From Halichondria panicea (Eukaryota > Porifera > Demospongiae > Suberitida > Halichondriidae): a stretch of DNA of 64,000 nt. Made by a program: the position numbers and the translations under genes. Of this stretch, positions 36,451 to 46,862 are shown in pieces. The first letter of the stretch is position 1, and the number at the start of each line of letters is the position of its first letter. The stretch covers positions 3,720,001 to 3,784,000 of the forward strand of contig NC_087381.1 of NCBI RefSeq assembly GCF_963675165.1, given 5' to 3'. Under the pieces are notes generated by a model. That model did not search any database. It was not told the origin of the DNA and saw nothing but the letters and a program-made list of their open reading frames with translations.

Positions 36451-36618
36451 TGAGCATATTAAACAATAACTATTCCATCAATCATTTGTTTATTTAGGCC
36501 TGCATAGTATAGTTTTCATTCCGCTGATCATATCTATATTTAAAGTATTAAACGATTGACACATCCATTTTTAAATCCTTTTTTTTTATCCTTTTCTTCC
36601 CCCTTCAGTTTTGCGTCA

Positions 36619-37464
36619 ATGGATGTGGCAGTCAAGATTGAAATTGATAAACTAGGAACTGTTATCAAGACTATCAATGATCTCAAGATACCTTGGGGAG
36701 TTGCTCTCAACCAAGCTGGGGAGATAATTGTTGCTGAACAGGGTGCTGGTATTGTCTCGATATTCAGCCACGCAGGAGACAAGCTGCAAACATTAGACAC
36801 TCGAGGTACAGCTGTTGGGGAGATGAAGGGACCTCGTGGTGTGGCAGTGGACGGTAATGACAACATTCTGGTGGTGGATCGTGGTAATCATCGACTGTTG
36901 AAATTCTCACATGGAGGAGACCTGATAGCAGCAGTAGGTAGTAATGGCGATGGTCCTGGGCAGTTTAGCATTCCGACTGGTATTTGTATCAACAGTGTCA
37001 ATGCAAAGGTGTATGTGGCTGATCATGGTGCTAACCGTGTTCACATCTTTAACTCTGACCTCACCTTCTCCAGCAAGCTCGGCAGCTATGGCAGTGGTAA
37101 TGGACAGTTCAGCTCTCCTTATGACGTTGCATCCGATCGTAGTGGTTGTGTGTATGTGGCTGAATATGGTAATGCTCGAGTGCAGGTCTTCACACCCGAT
37201 GGTGGCTATCTGAGGCAGTTTGGGAAGAGAGGCAGTGGAAATGGAGAACTTGACAGGCCTGGCAGCATCTGTGTGGGCAGTGATGATCTGGTGTATGTGG
37301 GGGAGAGTGGAAACGATCGTGTGTCGGTGTTCACGTGTGAGGGAGTGTTTCTCAAGTCATTTGGACCATGGCAGTTCAATGGGCCTTATGGCATAGCAGT
37401 AGACCAGTGTGGTGTAGTGTATGTGTCTGGTTATGGCAATAATAAAGTGCAAATATTTTCCTAG
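36619..37464 (+). CDS. NHL-repeat beta-propeller protein
   Basis: Open frame of 281 residues from ATG 36619 built almost wholly of NHL repeats, about six (for example PWGVALNQAGEIIVAEQG, GPRGVAVDGNDNILVVDRG, GPYGIAVDQCGVVYVSGYG), ending VQIFS. NHL propellers form the C-terminal substrate- or RNA-binding part of TRIM/LIN-41-type proteins. In sponges such proteins usually have RING, B-box and filamin-like parts upstream (family knowledge). Here none is visible. A good splice acceptor (CCCCTTCAG) ends at 36608 just before the ATG, so this may be the last exon of a longer gene whose other exons lie further left or are lost. Function as a stand-alone propeller is uncertain. Confidence 0.75.
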   Translation: MDVAVKIEIDKLGTVIKTINDLKIPWGVALNQAGEIIVAEQGAGIVSIFSHAGDKLQTLDTRGTAVGEMKGPRGVAVDGNDNILVVDRGNHRLLKFSHGGDLIAAVGSNGDGPGQFSIPTGICINSVNAKVYVADHGANRVHIFNSDLTFSSKLGSYGSGNGQFSSPYDVASDRSGCVYVAEYGNARVQVFTPDGGYLRQFGKRGSGNGELDRPGSICVGSDDLVYVGESGNDRVSVFTCEGVFLKSFGPWQFNGPYGIAVDQCGVVYVSGYGNNKVQIFS

Positions 37465-37754
37465 TTTATTTGTTGTCATTAATGATAATTATTGTTTTGG
37501 AGTTATTGTAACGTACATGTTGATTATAAATTGAAACCAGTGAAATCGAGTACCTCGATTGCTAAAATTGATCTGCAATAATGACTTTACTGTTGAATTT
37601 TGCACGTGACCAAATCTAATCCAGGTATTCGTGTCGTACCTCCTCTGGCCCATGTTGTCCCTATGCATGTACATGTGTACTGAGTCTCTCCTGTTACAGT
37701 CGTGCCTTTAATTAATTAGTATCGTACCTCACCCCACCCCCTCCTCCTCTCCAG

Positions 37755-38016
37755 GGTTCCATGGTGCTGGTGGCGGGCGTCAATACTGGTACGGCCAAGG
37801 TCAAGGTCCGTGTGAGGGAAAGGGCGTGATAGGGGGTGGAGCCTGATATCATCAAGCTGCTAAGTCATTGAGAACATGATGCTACAACCCAGGCTACAAC
37901 CATCCCATGGATGTGTACATTCTGCCACTGTTGGTCGAGTATCGGATGGACAGACGGAAGCATGGGAGGTCATCACCATGCCATCAGGCCAGTATTCATT
38001 GGAGCTGACCAATACG
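37755..38016 (+). pseudogene. NUP210-like exon fragments (frameshifted)
   Basis: Exon-like piece 37755-37811 reads GSMVLVAGVNTGTAKVKVR after a clean CAG acceptor. Piece 37893-38016 reads NHPMDVYILPLLVEYRMDRR, then after a one-base shift near 37962 EVITMPSGQYSLELTNT, and ends at a GTGAGG donor. Both resemble consecutive parts of the N-terminal region of nuclear pore membrane glycoprotein 210. The shift and lack of neighbouring exons suggest a dead fragment. Confidence 0.5.
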
Positions 38017-38588
38017 GTGAGGGGGTGTGGTGTTGCTAGGGGGTAAGTACTGGCATAAGGGTAGGGTGTGGCATAGTGTCAGGAGCACATGAAGAGATGT
38101 CTTACTATGCATACAGTCTAGCTGAAATGATTATCTGAATTGCAATTTGAGTTTTTGTTTCAAGCCATGACATTTTACAACTTACATGTACTAGTATACT
38201 TCTTTTTAATGAGATTGTAGACGTATTTAAAGAGTTAAAGAAGAAAATCATACATTTTGTTATGACATAATTAATTTGGGGGGATCCCAGGGCGCCCCCC
38301 CCTCTCTCTGAAATCCTGCCACACACACAGACATTACGTTGTGATGTATTTGTAGCCTCAATTGAGCGAGTTGAGATCGGAGTTGCTGTTGGGGGAGGAG
38401 CCCGAGCATTTCAGTGTGACAAGGAAAGTACGTATGTTTCAAAGGGGTTAATGTGTATAGTCATCCATCACTAGGTTGGCGAAGTTGGCTGGTAATCCAG
38501 TAATTTTGTACCTAACTTGTTTTGGCTCTTACACTGAATACGTGTATAAAAAACAATTATTTTCATTTCTGTGCCTCTCTCCCTTTAG

Positions 38589-38713
38589 GCAATATATTCA
38601 GCACCCTGGGGGGTCACATCTTTGAGTGGACACTCCTCTCTGATAAGGAAGACACCCACCAACAAGCATCCCCTGAGGCCATACACAACTTCATACCCTT
38701 TGAAGAGTCCTCC
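38589..38713 (+). pseudogene. NUP210-like fragment, out of order
   Basis: After a TTTAG acceptor the sequence reads NIFSTLGGHIFEWTLLSDKE and continues to FIPFEESS. This resembles the NUP210 stretch that should precede, not follow, the fragments at 37755-38016. The order is therefore permuted relative to the protein, as expected of partial duplications or rearranged debris. Confidence 0.45.
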
Positions 38714-39473
38714 TGTTCCACTGACCTCGATTGTCACCGGCAGTCTTAGAACAAAAGGTTTGTGTGTGTGTGTGTGTGTGCGGGTAGTCTGGTTTGTGTT
38801 TGACTGTGTGAGGGGGTGGTCTGGTTTGTGTGTAGGTTAGGCCTAAGGTCCAGCACAGAAGTTTAAGAAGAGAAGACAGGCTAATCAGATATCTTCTAGA
38901 ATATCTGAAATTATTATAGAGTAATATTATTCCTTGAGAATTTGTGAATCATGCAGTATTAAATGGCAGCTATTTTAATAGCATGATATCTAGCCAGTGC
39001 GTATAACATACCTGTCAGAGAAAGGGAGCTGGAGCTGAACAGTGTGAAGAAAAGCAACACCTCGGGCTCTGGAAAAGCACTGCACTGACAGTTTGTGGCA
39101 CACAGGCGCACGGTTTCTTAGCCACGCCTATCTATTATTTGGCCACAACGCAATTGCTGAGTCATTAAAGATGGCGGAATTTTCTAGGTAAGAGAAGTAG
39201 AGACTGAGAGGTCATCTGCCTCGTGGAAGCAATCGTAAATATCTGTCTAGCCAGTTCCTTGATGTGGCCTTTCCTTGAACATGAGTCAAAATAATTATGT
39301 GAAAACACGGGCAAACCCACTGCCAATCCTATGTAAAACCTACTAATGCTGAGTGCTCCTAAATTACTTTTTTGCATACCTAACTGAGTATTGTGTGTCC
39401 CAAAATTCACTAATAATTATAATCTCGTTAGTCTGGAGTGTACGTACTATGACCCTTGACCCCTGACCCCCAG

Positions 39474-39569
39474 CTTGAATTGGACGAGGGGAGCTTGTTC
39501 AGTGCACTAGCCACACTCACTCCATTCTCTGACTTCAACCAGAGCCCCAGGAACATGTACCAATGTCAG
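39474..39569 (+). pseudogene. RNA polymerase I second-largest-subunit-like exon
   Basis: The 32-codon exon with CCCAG acceptor and GTGAGG donor reads LATLTPFSDFNQSPRNMYQC. NQSPRNxYQC is the signature of the second-largest subunit of RNA polymerases, and this spelling fits the Pol I form. No upstream exons of the gene are present, so it is a fragment. Confidence 0.6.
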
Positions 39570-39787
39570 GTGAGGGGGCGTATGTATACGTGGTACATGC
39601 ATCCATCTATAACAATTAAGATGACAGGAAAAGTTTGCAAAATCAGTGTTGTACTACAAAATTTCACAAATCTCTATATGTAGCAGCAAGCGTGTGTGTA
39701 TGTACGAACCAAACATACATGGTGAACATAATTGTTATGTAGCAACAATTATAAGCTGTGTGTTAGTAGTGTACTTTGTGGTACATG

Positions 39788-40930
39788 TCAGTCTTCTTCA
39801 GATGGTGCCTGATAGTTATAGTTCACATGATAATGCTCTTTGATCCATTTCTGCGCTTCTTCAGATGGCTCCTGGCCCCACCCACTCTTTAAAATCTGGC
39901 CATAATAACTTACATCAGCACTGCTCTCACCTTCATTCTCTTCCTGTGTTCTGTCATGGAATTTCCTGATTGTTTCCTCATCATCCACTAGCAGGAGGTA
40001 GCGCCATGATGGTCGACCTTTGTCTCTTACGGTCATGATTCTCTTTGCAGCACTCCACTGTTGCCAGGTTGACCCAGGGGCCATTGTGCAAGGCTGGTCG
40101 ATTTTTCTCTTGCATCGAACTACAGTGAAGTTAAGTTTACTGGTGTATTGTCCATCGTGAATCTTTGTATCGGGAGAGTAGGATACAGTTCCAATGTTCT
40201 TTTCATTCTGTACACAACGAGCAGAGAATGCTAGCTCAGCAGGAATCTCATTAGCCAGGCATGATGCGTACACTTTAACAAGGATCCCCTTTTCCTTGGC
40301 AGCGTGTGCACAAGGTCCCACTCCGTGCTCATCCATGAACCTCATAGCCTCCTTCACCCAACACCCAGAGTAGCTGCAATCAGTGGTGATGGAGAGAACG
40401 CGTCCTTTGAAGTATGCATTCTGTAGGTAGAGGTGCATTATATCCCTGAAGCTGATGAAGCCATCACTGAAGCACCAATCTCCCGTTCCCTTCTTGCCAG
40501 GGCCAACATAGTAGAGTATAACTACAAAACAACAAGTCAATGCATATAGTTATTAATATTGTATGATGACCTCACCTCCACATGTGTCAGTGTTGTTCTG
40601 TAGCTGTGTTATCTTCTTAGTGACCTGCTCACATGTTAAAGATCCATCATCTCTCAATATCTCAGCAATGCTTATCTCTGTTTTGTCTAGGCTAAATCTT
40701 GCTTTCATAATGCTCAGGTCGTCATGGTGACAGTCTCTCGGTATACCTTGATTCTCCAGTTTTCGTGTCTCATCATCTTTCAGCTCTCCCCCTGGCCTTC
40801 TTGGTATCACGTCATCATCTTGGGTAGCGAAGTTGGACGTGATTAGTAACACTTCCCTCTTTCCTGATGCCCCGTATCTATATTTGCCATTGTATGTGCT
40901 CCAAGTTGGAGAAGCTCCTCCTGTTGCCAT
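39788..40930 (-). CDS. Caspase-like (C14-type) protein, catalytic His lost
   Basis: Two exons: 40930-40576 and 40521-39788, in phase, 362 residues. The core REVLLITSNFA, a central VILYYVGPGKKGTGDWCFSD and SITTDCSYSGCWVKEAMRF follow the caspase/metacaspase layout, with beta strands before the His loop and before the Cys loop. The Cys of DCSYSG is the expected nucleophile. The usual GHG of the His loop is GPG here (CCT codon), so peptidase activity is unlikely unless another His substitutes. Related sponge proteins keep YYSGHG (from memory of the family). The C-terminal ~140 residues, rich in Glu and Trp, are not recognised. The gene lies antisense between two Pol I subunit fragments. The ATG chosen is the first in the open frame. 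Confidence 0.7.
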
Positions 40931-41103
40931 CACTAGCCACGACAATTAATGAGTGTATACAAAATAGTCCACAAGAAATGAAAGCTTGTACTGTACGGGC
41001 TTTGTATATTTAACACACCCTATTTTTGTATTATCATTGGTGGACATAGTTATTCAATTACTAATGAATGTTTCTCTCCCACACACATGACACATTCTCA
41101 CAG

Positions 41104-41190
41104 ATCGATGGCCATGCAAGCAAACGGTGGGTACACCACTTCGATCAGTCATTCCCCTACAGAAAGGATGGCAAACTGTACAGACTGCAG
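41104..41190 (+). pseudogene. Possible second Pol I subunit fragment
   Basis: Phase-0 exon-like piece with ACAG acceptor and GTACGT donor. It ends RKDGKLYRLQ, similar to the RSDNKLYRLQ block that follows NQSPRNMYQCQ in RNA polymerase beta-like subunits. The preceding residues do not match the MGKQxMG consensus, so the assignment is weak. With 39474-39569 it would flank the antisense caspase-like gene. Confidence 0.4.
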
Positions 41191-41738
41191 GTACGTAGGG
41201 GGGTAAGGGGTTTAACCTGTCCCTCATACCCTATACGTACAAAACATGTATTCCATCTCCTTTTTAAACCATTGTTTGCTGGCATTTTAGGGTAAAAACT
41301 CAAAATGACGTGCTATACAATGTGTAGGATTTTACCTATAAAGTTAGTGGAAGTAGTGCTATATGGAACGTAACATTATATGTATGAAGTCAAGGCCTAA
41401 GATTGAGGGATCTTCGCAATAATTATAATACTATAGTGCCAGTATTAATTATAGCAGACCTATTTAATAAGCATGCAGTCAGTGACACCGCCCCTCCATT
41501 GCTAACTAGAATCTAGGCTCTATAACCTAGATCTATAGATAGATCTAGTCCATTTTTAATTTATCAACGCAGCACTGAATTAATTTTATGTTTTCCATTT
41601 GTAGGTTATTATTGAGAGTGAAAAAATATTGTCTGTTATAACAATCACTCATCTTGAAAACGACATCGGATAACTCAACTGCCATATAAAGCAACCCTTT
41701 TAGCTAGATCCAACAATCAAGTTTCAAGTGACAATTAA
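41191..41738. other. Intergenic, upstream of the beta-helix gene
   Basis: No exon recognised. It should contain the promoter of the following gene; no core element stands out. Confidence 0.45.
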
Positions 41739-44700
41739 GTGATGTCAAAATTGAAATCAGTAACTGTTGTGTTGTTTAAGGTCGTTCTCACCTTACTAAT
41801 ACAAAAATGCAACGCTGAAATATACTATGTAACTCCAAGTTTGTCCTCCTCATACCCTGTTTGCCCTCCTAGTAAGCCTTGTCATACTTTGGACGAATAT
41901 GCAAGCAATGAATTTCTTCATTTCGGCTTCAATGATCGAGTCCATTTACTGTTTCTTGACGGCTCTCATGAAATGTCACCTGGGAAAAGTCTTGAACTTA
42001 GTGGAATTGAACTGCTCACGCTGTCGAAATTAAATGACTCATTGGGATCACATGTTGTACTAAAAACGTTTACAGCATCATTCATCACTCTACAGAAGCT
42101 TGAAATTGTGAAAGTAGAGCTTCAAAGGGGTTCCATAAGTACGTTTGACGTGTGTTTGACAATTTTAAACAAAGTTTCTTTTAGAAATCATAAGTTTTCT
42201 TCAGATGGAAGTAGGCATATTCGAATAGTTGAAGTTCTTCTCATAAACAGCCGTTTCACATTTTCCACTGAGCGCCATCGTAACATCGATGACAGCTGTT
42301 ATGTCAGTAGATTCACATCAAAAGACAGCCAAACATTTGAAATGTATGAAGTACAAATAACAGGTAACTCAACTTTCTTGCAATTGAATTTAGCGGCTGA
42401 GGGAACTGCTACAATTCAAAACACTAGGCTCTCAGGTAAAAACGTTGTCAATGTGTATTTGGTTCCAAGAGTTTTAAGTATTACAGACAACGCATTTCTT
42501 GAAATCATCAACTGCTCCTTCAATGGTATGGAAAATATGTATCTGAGTGACCTTAGTATTAATAAAGAGCGAAGTTTTGCGGTATCAATCATAAATTGCT
42601 CGTTCTTCCATAGCAAACTAAATGTAATTGCTCAAAAACTCTTTCTTCAAAATGCTTCAATTGTTGGCTCGCATGTAATTGACTATGTGATGTTCTTAAA
42701 AGGCCCAATGAATGTTAGTATCAGTAGCAGCACTTTTGATAGTAACCAAGCATTGATATCAACACTGAGAGCAGAAAACATTAATATGTTTTTCTCGGGG
42801 ATTACAACATTTTCAAATAACATCGGAAGCAATGGAGGAGCTATTCAAATGAGCAGATCGACAATATGGCTAGAAAAAAATACACAAGTTAGTTTCATCA
42901 ACAACACTGCTACGCAAATAGGAGGTGCAATTTCAATATCTGAGCAGATAATAAACTCTGCACAATTAAGAAAGCAGTGCTTTTATCAGTTAAACTTCGA
43001 TACCAGAAAAGCACGAATAAATACATCAATTACTTTCAGTGATAACCTAGCACAAATCGGAGGTGACAATATATATGGAGCTGCATTACAAGACGATTGC
43101 ATTGTAAACAGCAAGGAAAAAAACTATGAAGTTCAAGAATCTATTTTTCAATTTCAGACTAAATTAAAATCGTTTTCATCAGTTTCTTCTGACCCAAAGC
43201 GAATCTGCCTATGCAATGCTGAAGCTAAGCCACAATGCAACAACATTAACTACATTTATTTCACCATGTATATAACGCCAGGGGAGAAGTTTAACCTCAG
43301 TCTGGTAATAGTTGGAGAAGATTTTGGAACAGTTACTGGTGGAGTGTATGCCTCACAAGCTAGGCTGAGTAAGCCCTTTAAGCTTTCAGAAGGAGAAGAC
43401 TCTCAGCAAATAAACAGCAATAAAAAATGTACTAATTTGGAATACTCACTGCATTCAGCAAACAAGGATGTCAATAAAGTGTCATTTATTTTGTCTAGAG
43501 ACAGCATTGCTGCCTCATCACAAAGAGCATTTCTTGATGGAATATATAGCAGAAACAGTCTGAAGTTGACTAGTTTTACTGCTAAATCACGAATTCGCCC
43601 TAAGCATTTAAATGCACCAGTAGTGGTTACAGCATTCCTTCTTCCTTGCCCATTGGGGCTCGAATTACATGCAATTGACTACCAAGACAATGTTTGTCTT
43701 TGTGCAGAAAACATGAGAGACTACGTACACAATTGTGTTGTTAAAAATGGTGTGGGGATTTTGTATCGAAACGGGAGTACTTGGATTGGCTCTCGAGACA
43801 GCAATCTCTCGGTGTTTATTACTGCACACAGCTTTTGTCCCTTTGGTTATTGTACGTCAGATGTAGTTGGTGTTGATCTTAACAATTCTGACAGCCAGTG
43901 TGCTCTCAATCGTAGTGGGGTTCTCTGTGGAGGCTGTCCACCTGGTCTCAGCCTGGCTATTGGCAGCTCTAGATGTATCTATTGTCCTGAAAATTCTCAC
44001 GTTACTCTTTTGCTTGTTTTTATGGTTGCTGGTGTAGCTCTTGTATCTTTCATAAGGATGCTTGACTTAACTGTTGCCCACGGAACAATTAATGGACTTA
44101 TCTTCTATGCAAATTCTGTTTGGATACATGAAGGAATTTTTTTTGCTGGTGAGACTAGCCAAATTGATTCAAGAATTGTATTGTTTATGAAAACCTTCAT
44201 TGCTTGGTTGAATCTTGACTTTGGAATTGAAACCTGTTTTTTCAATGGTTTAAATTCATATTCTAAAACTTGGCTCCAATTTGTCTTTCCCTTTTACATT
44301 TGGACTTTAGCTGGGCTAATTGTACTGGCATGCCACTACTCGACTCGAGCAACAAAGTTATTTGGGAACAATACGCTGCCAGTTTTAACCACAATGTTTT
44401 TACTCTCGTACACCAAACTTTTGAGGACTATTGTGCTTGTTTTAGGTCCTGCAATACTTCAACAATACAATCCTGAAGGCAAGAATTGGGTATGGTTGTT
44501 AGACGGTAATGTTCCATACTTAGGAGTCAAACATGCATTTCTCTTCCTCATGGCCTTGTTTGTACTCATCTTTTTATGGCTACCCTATACTATGGCACTT
44601 CTATTTGCTCGTCATCTCTATAAACTACCATTCAATTCCATTCATCGAAAATTGATAACTTTCAAACCTTTGCTAGATACTTACACTGGTCCATTGCAAG

Positions 44701-45179
44701 TCCAGCGGCAGTTTTGGGTTGGTCTAACGTTGCTCATTCGTGTTCTGTTTGCTGTTTCAACAGTTGTATTTCAGGCAATTAATCCAGTTGTTAATATCGA
44801 TATCCTGCTGCTGATTTCTGTTCTACTCTGCATGATTGTTTGTGGTGTTTACAAAAAATTGTATATTAGTATTCTTGAGCTTTCTTATCTCCTGAACTTG
44901 ATCTTTTTATGCATCATTTTCCTCTCAACTTCAGATTCTCAAATCAGACTGGTGAGTACTTGTCTCTCTGTGGGAGTCTGTCTCTTTACATTTATTTGGA
45001 TTGTTTGTTTTCATTCGATGTACATACTATTGTGTTTATTTCGCAAGAAAAAGCTTTGTCTTGGGCGTAGGAAGACTCAAGACAATAACGAGACTGAGAT
45101 TTCGGAAACACACTCGGTGTCTGTGGTTACTACAACAATCGTTGATTTGCATGAACTGTTATTGGAAAATTCACAATGA
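41739..45179 (+). CDS. Single-exon beta-helix, multipass membrane protein
   Basis: Uninterrupted 1146-codon frame. It shows an N-terminal signal peptide (hydrophobic residues ~7-26, then an ectodomain start EIYYVTPS with paired cysteines). A large ectodomain follows with repeated Asn/Ile/Phe-rich strands (TIQNTRLSG, FLEIINCSFNG, ISSSTFDSNQA, GGAIQMS), like a right-handed parallel beta-helix. A Cys-rich juxtamembrane module (residues ~700-755; SGVLCGGCPPGLSLAIGSSR) leads to about eight hydrophobic helices, and the protein ends in a short cytosolic tail rich in Thr/Ser/Glu. This layout matches a large, uncharacterised, mostly intronless family in sponges and some other invertebrates (recalled). 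It is probably a cell-surface receptor or adhesion-type protein; ligand and signalling are unknown. It has no introns, in contrast to its neighbours. The start is the first Met before the signal peptide. Confidence 0.85.
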   Translation: MMSKLKSVTVVLFKVVLTLLIQKCNAEIYYVTPSLSSSYPVCPPSKPCHTLDEYASNEFLHFGFNDRVHLLFLDGSHEMSPGKSLELSGIELLTLSKLNDSLGSHVVLKTFTASFITLQKLEIVKVELQRGSISTFDVCLTILNKVSFRNHKFSSDGSRHIRIVEVLLINSRFTFSTERHRNIDDSCYVSRFTSKDSQTFEMYEVQITGNSTFLQLNLAAEGTATIQNTRLSGKNVVNVYLVPRVLSITDNAFLEIINCSFNGMENMYLSDLSINKERSFAVSIINCSFFHSKLNVIAQKLFLQNASIVGSHVIDYVMFLKGPMNVSISSSTFDSNQALISTLRAENINMFFSGITTFSNNIGSNGGAIQMSRSTIWLEKNTQVSFINNTATQIGGAISISEQIINSAQLRKQCFYQLNFDTRKARINTSITFSDNLAQIGGDNIYGAALQDDCIVNSKEKNYEVQESIFQFQTKLKSFSSVSSDPKRICLCNAEAKPQCNNINYIYFTMYITPGEKFNLSLVIVGEDFGTVTGGVYASQARLSKPFKLSEGEDSQQINSNKKCTNLEYSLHSANKDVNKVSFILSRDSIAASSQRAFLDGIYSRNSLKLTSFTAKSRIRPKHLNAPVVVTAFLLPCPLGLELHAIDYQDNVCLCAENMRDYVHNCVVKNGVGILYRNGSTWIGSRDSNLSVFITAHSFCPFGYCTSDVVGVDLNNSDSQCALNRSGVLCGGCPPGLSLAIGSSRCIYCPENSHVTLLLVFMVAGVALVSFIRMLDLTVAHGTINGLIFYANSVWIHEGIFFAGETSQIDSRIVLFMKTFIAWLNLDFGIETCFFNGLNSYSKTWLQFVFPFYIWTLAGLIVLACHYSTRATKLFGNNTLPVLTTMFLLSYTKLLRTIVLVLGPAILQQYNPEGKNWVWLLDGNVPYLGVKHAFLFLMALFVLIFLWLPYTMALLFARHLYKLPFNSIHRKLITFKPLLDTYTGPLQVQRQFWVGLTLLIRVLFAVSTVVFQAINPVVNIDILLLISVLLCMIVCGVYKKLYISILELSYLLNLIFLCIIFLSTSDSQIRLVSTCLSVGVCLFTFIWIVCFHSMYILLCLFRKKKLCLGRRKTQDNNETEISETHSVSVVTTTIVDLHELLLENSQ

Positions 45180-45676
45180 TCGATGATCTCTATAGCAGCT
45201 AGCACTAGATACTATTGCTAATTACAATAATTGTGTTTTCAGATGACAGTATATAGTGTACGGTTTAGACAATGATTGAACTAAATTATAAGACTGAACG
45301 TATAAGGCTGCATGTTTTCATGTTACCAGCGTGAGCCGGTCTAAATCATAATTTACTTCTATAATAGACAGGTTCGTGAAACCGTGATACATGAGATCCA
45401 TCATACTGACACAGGATATATGATTGTGGCTTCTGAATAGATGGGATGTTGGTATAATTATGAGTTCATAATTACGCCCATGCATGGGGGTTACAGTCAG
45501 GTGGATTCAATGCTACCAGTAAATTTTTCGAATCCCCTCCTCGAGTAAAACGATTTAGCAATAATTGTTTAGATTGATGTAGATTTAAACTGTACAGACC
45601 AGGCCGGCTATCACAGTAATTAGAGTTATTTGGTGTGTTGTTTTTCCTATTCTTTGTGTCATCCACATGCAAAAGA

Positions 45677-45906
45677 CACAGTTGTGAGTTCTTGTCGTTT
45701 GCAGAGTATCGTTTGTTGTTTTACTACAATGTTGATAGTTTCAATGTAATAGTTAAATGTTAATCAACTTGAACAAAATAATTATGCGTACACAGTTGTG
45801 AGTTCTTTTCGTTTGCAGAGTATCGTTTGTTGTTTTTACTACAATGTTGATAGTTTCAATCTAATGCTTATAAATGTTAATCAACTTGAACAAATAATTA
45901 TGCGTA
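45677..45906. repeat. 114-bp tandem duplication
   Basis: Two adjacent copies (45677-45790 and 45791-45906), both starting CACAGTTGTGAGTTCTT and ending AATTATGCGTA. They differ by a few substitutions and single-base gaps. Non-coding. Confidence 0.85.
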
Positions 45907-46673
45907 CAATCATGCATTTTAATAAACACAATTATGAATGCATGAGGGTAAGTGTCACTGAGTGAGGCTCCTTGAAAACCGTGACACGCATTGTCTGCAT
46001 GCTTGACCCAATTTATTGCAACACAATCAAATTCCCAAATACTCATGTTAAAGGTATGTGTTTGAAGTAGACTACTTTTACTGTGGCTGACTTAACCAGA
46101 TACATTTTAACATACATGCAGTCAGTATGGATCAGATTGAGTCTCAGAGACTGGTGTTGTGTTTGTCCTGAACGTACATGTATTACTAGAATGTTTTCTG
46201 CTCATTTGGCTCATTTGCAAAGGTTTTTCACCAGCAATTAGTAATATGGTAGATGAGAGACAGCAACACCGGTATACACAATGTCATATTAAAAGAGCAG
46301 CGGAGAGGAATGGGGACAACTATAATTATAAAATTAACTGGATCGTATGGAGTGCTAAAATCATCGCTTGCAGACTTTTGGCTCAGCTGAATAGCTACTG
46401 TTCTCTGCAAGTTCCCGTATATCTCTCCATGCATGCACACACATTTCCTCCATAAAACATTATAACGCGTGCCTCACCGCGCGCGCGGTTAAACCATAGA
46501 TTAAATACCACGTGGCCTTATGTTTCATGTAAAACAAAGTTTACCCTCGCGCCCCTGGGCTTATATACAACTAGCTTCATCCTCTTCATAATCACAACAG
46601 AAATCAGTTGAGGTATCGCGCCCCAGACGAACCAGCTTGAGTAGTCTCGCAAGCCAGCTGTTACGATGTCTGA

Positions 46674-46862
46674 TTTTCATGGGGTGAAAAATTCGTTATT
46701 TTCGTGGTTAGCTGACCTCCACGAAATTTTAACGTAGGCGTGGCTTACCATAACGTATGAATGCAGTGCAGGCAACGAGACTAAACGAAAAGATATACTC
46801 ACGAAAATCACCATTTTCCAGATAAATGAATTTTTTACCCCACAAAAATTACCCGCTATACG
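46674..46862. mobile_element. Family B MITE, copy 2 (diverged)
   Basis: The right end AAAAATTACCCGCTATACGC matches the family end. The interior has paired CACGAAAATC / ATTTTCGTGG segments and an AGGCGTGGCTTACC block like the other copies. The left edge is eroded. Confidence 0.5.

Larger units (their letters stand above)
32517..36618. other. Repeat-rich intergenic region
   Basis: I recognise no conserved gene. It contains a MITE at 32849-33116, a long G-run at about 33359-33379, a degenerate tandem array at 34330-34840, a Tigger-like end at 35779-35830, a poly-G tract near 35449-35459 and a dispersed repeat at 36297-36450. The upstream exon of the cupin-fold gene (-) should also lie in the left part. 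Confidence 0.5.

Noticed and set aside
38356-38432. Exon-like piece reading SELRSELLLGEEPEHFSVTRK
   Set aside because: It has splice-like borders but I could not match it to any family, so I did not annotate it.
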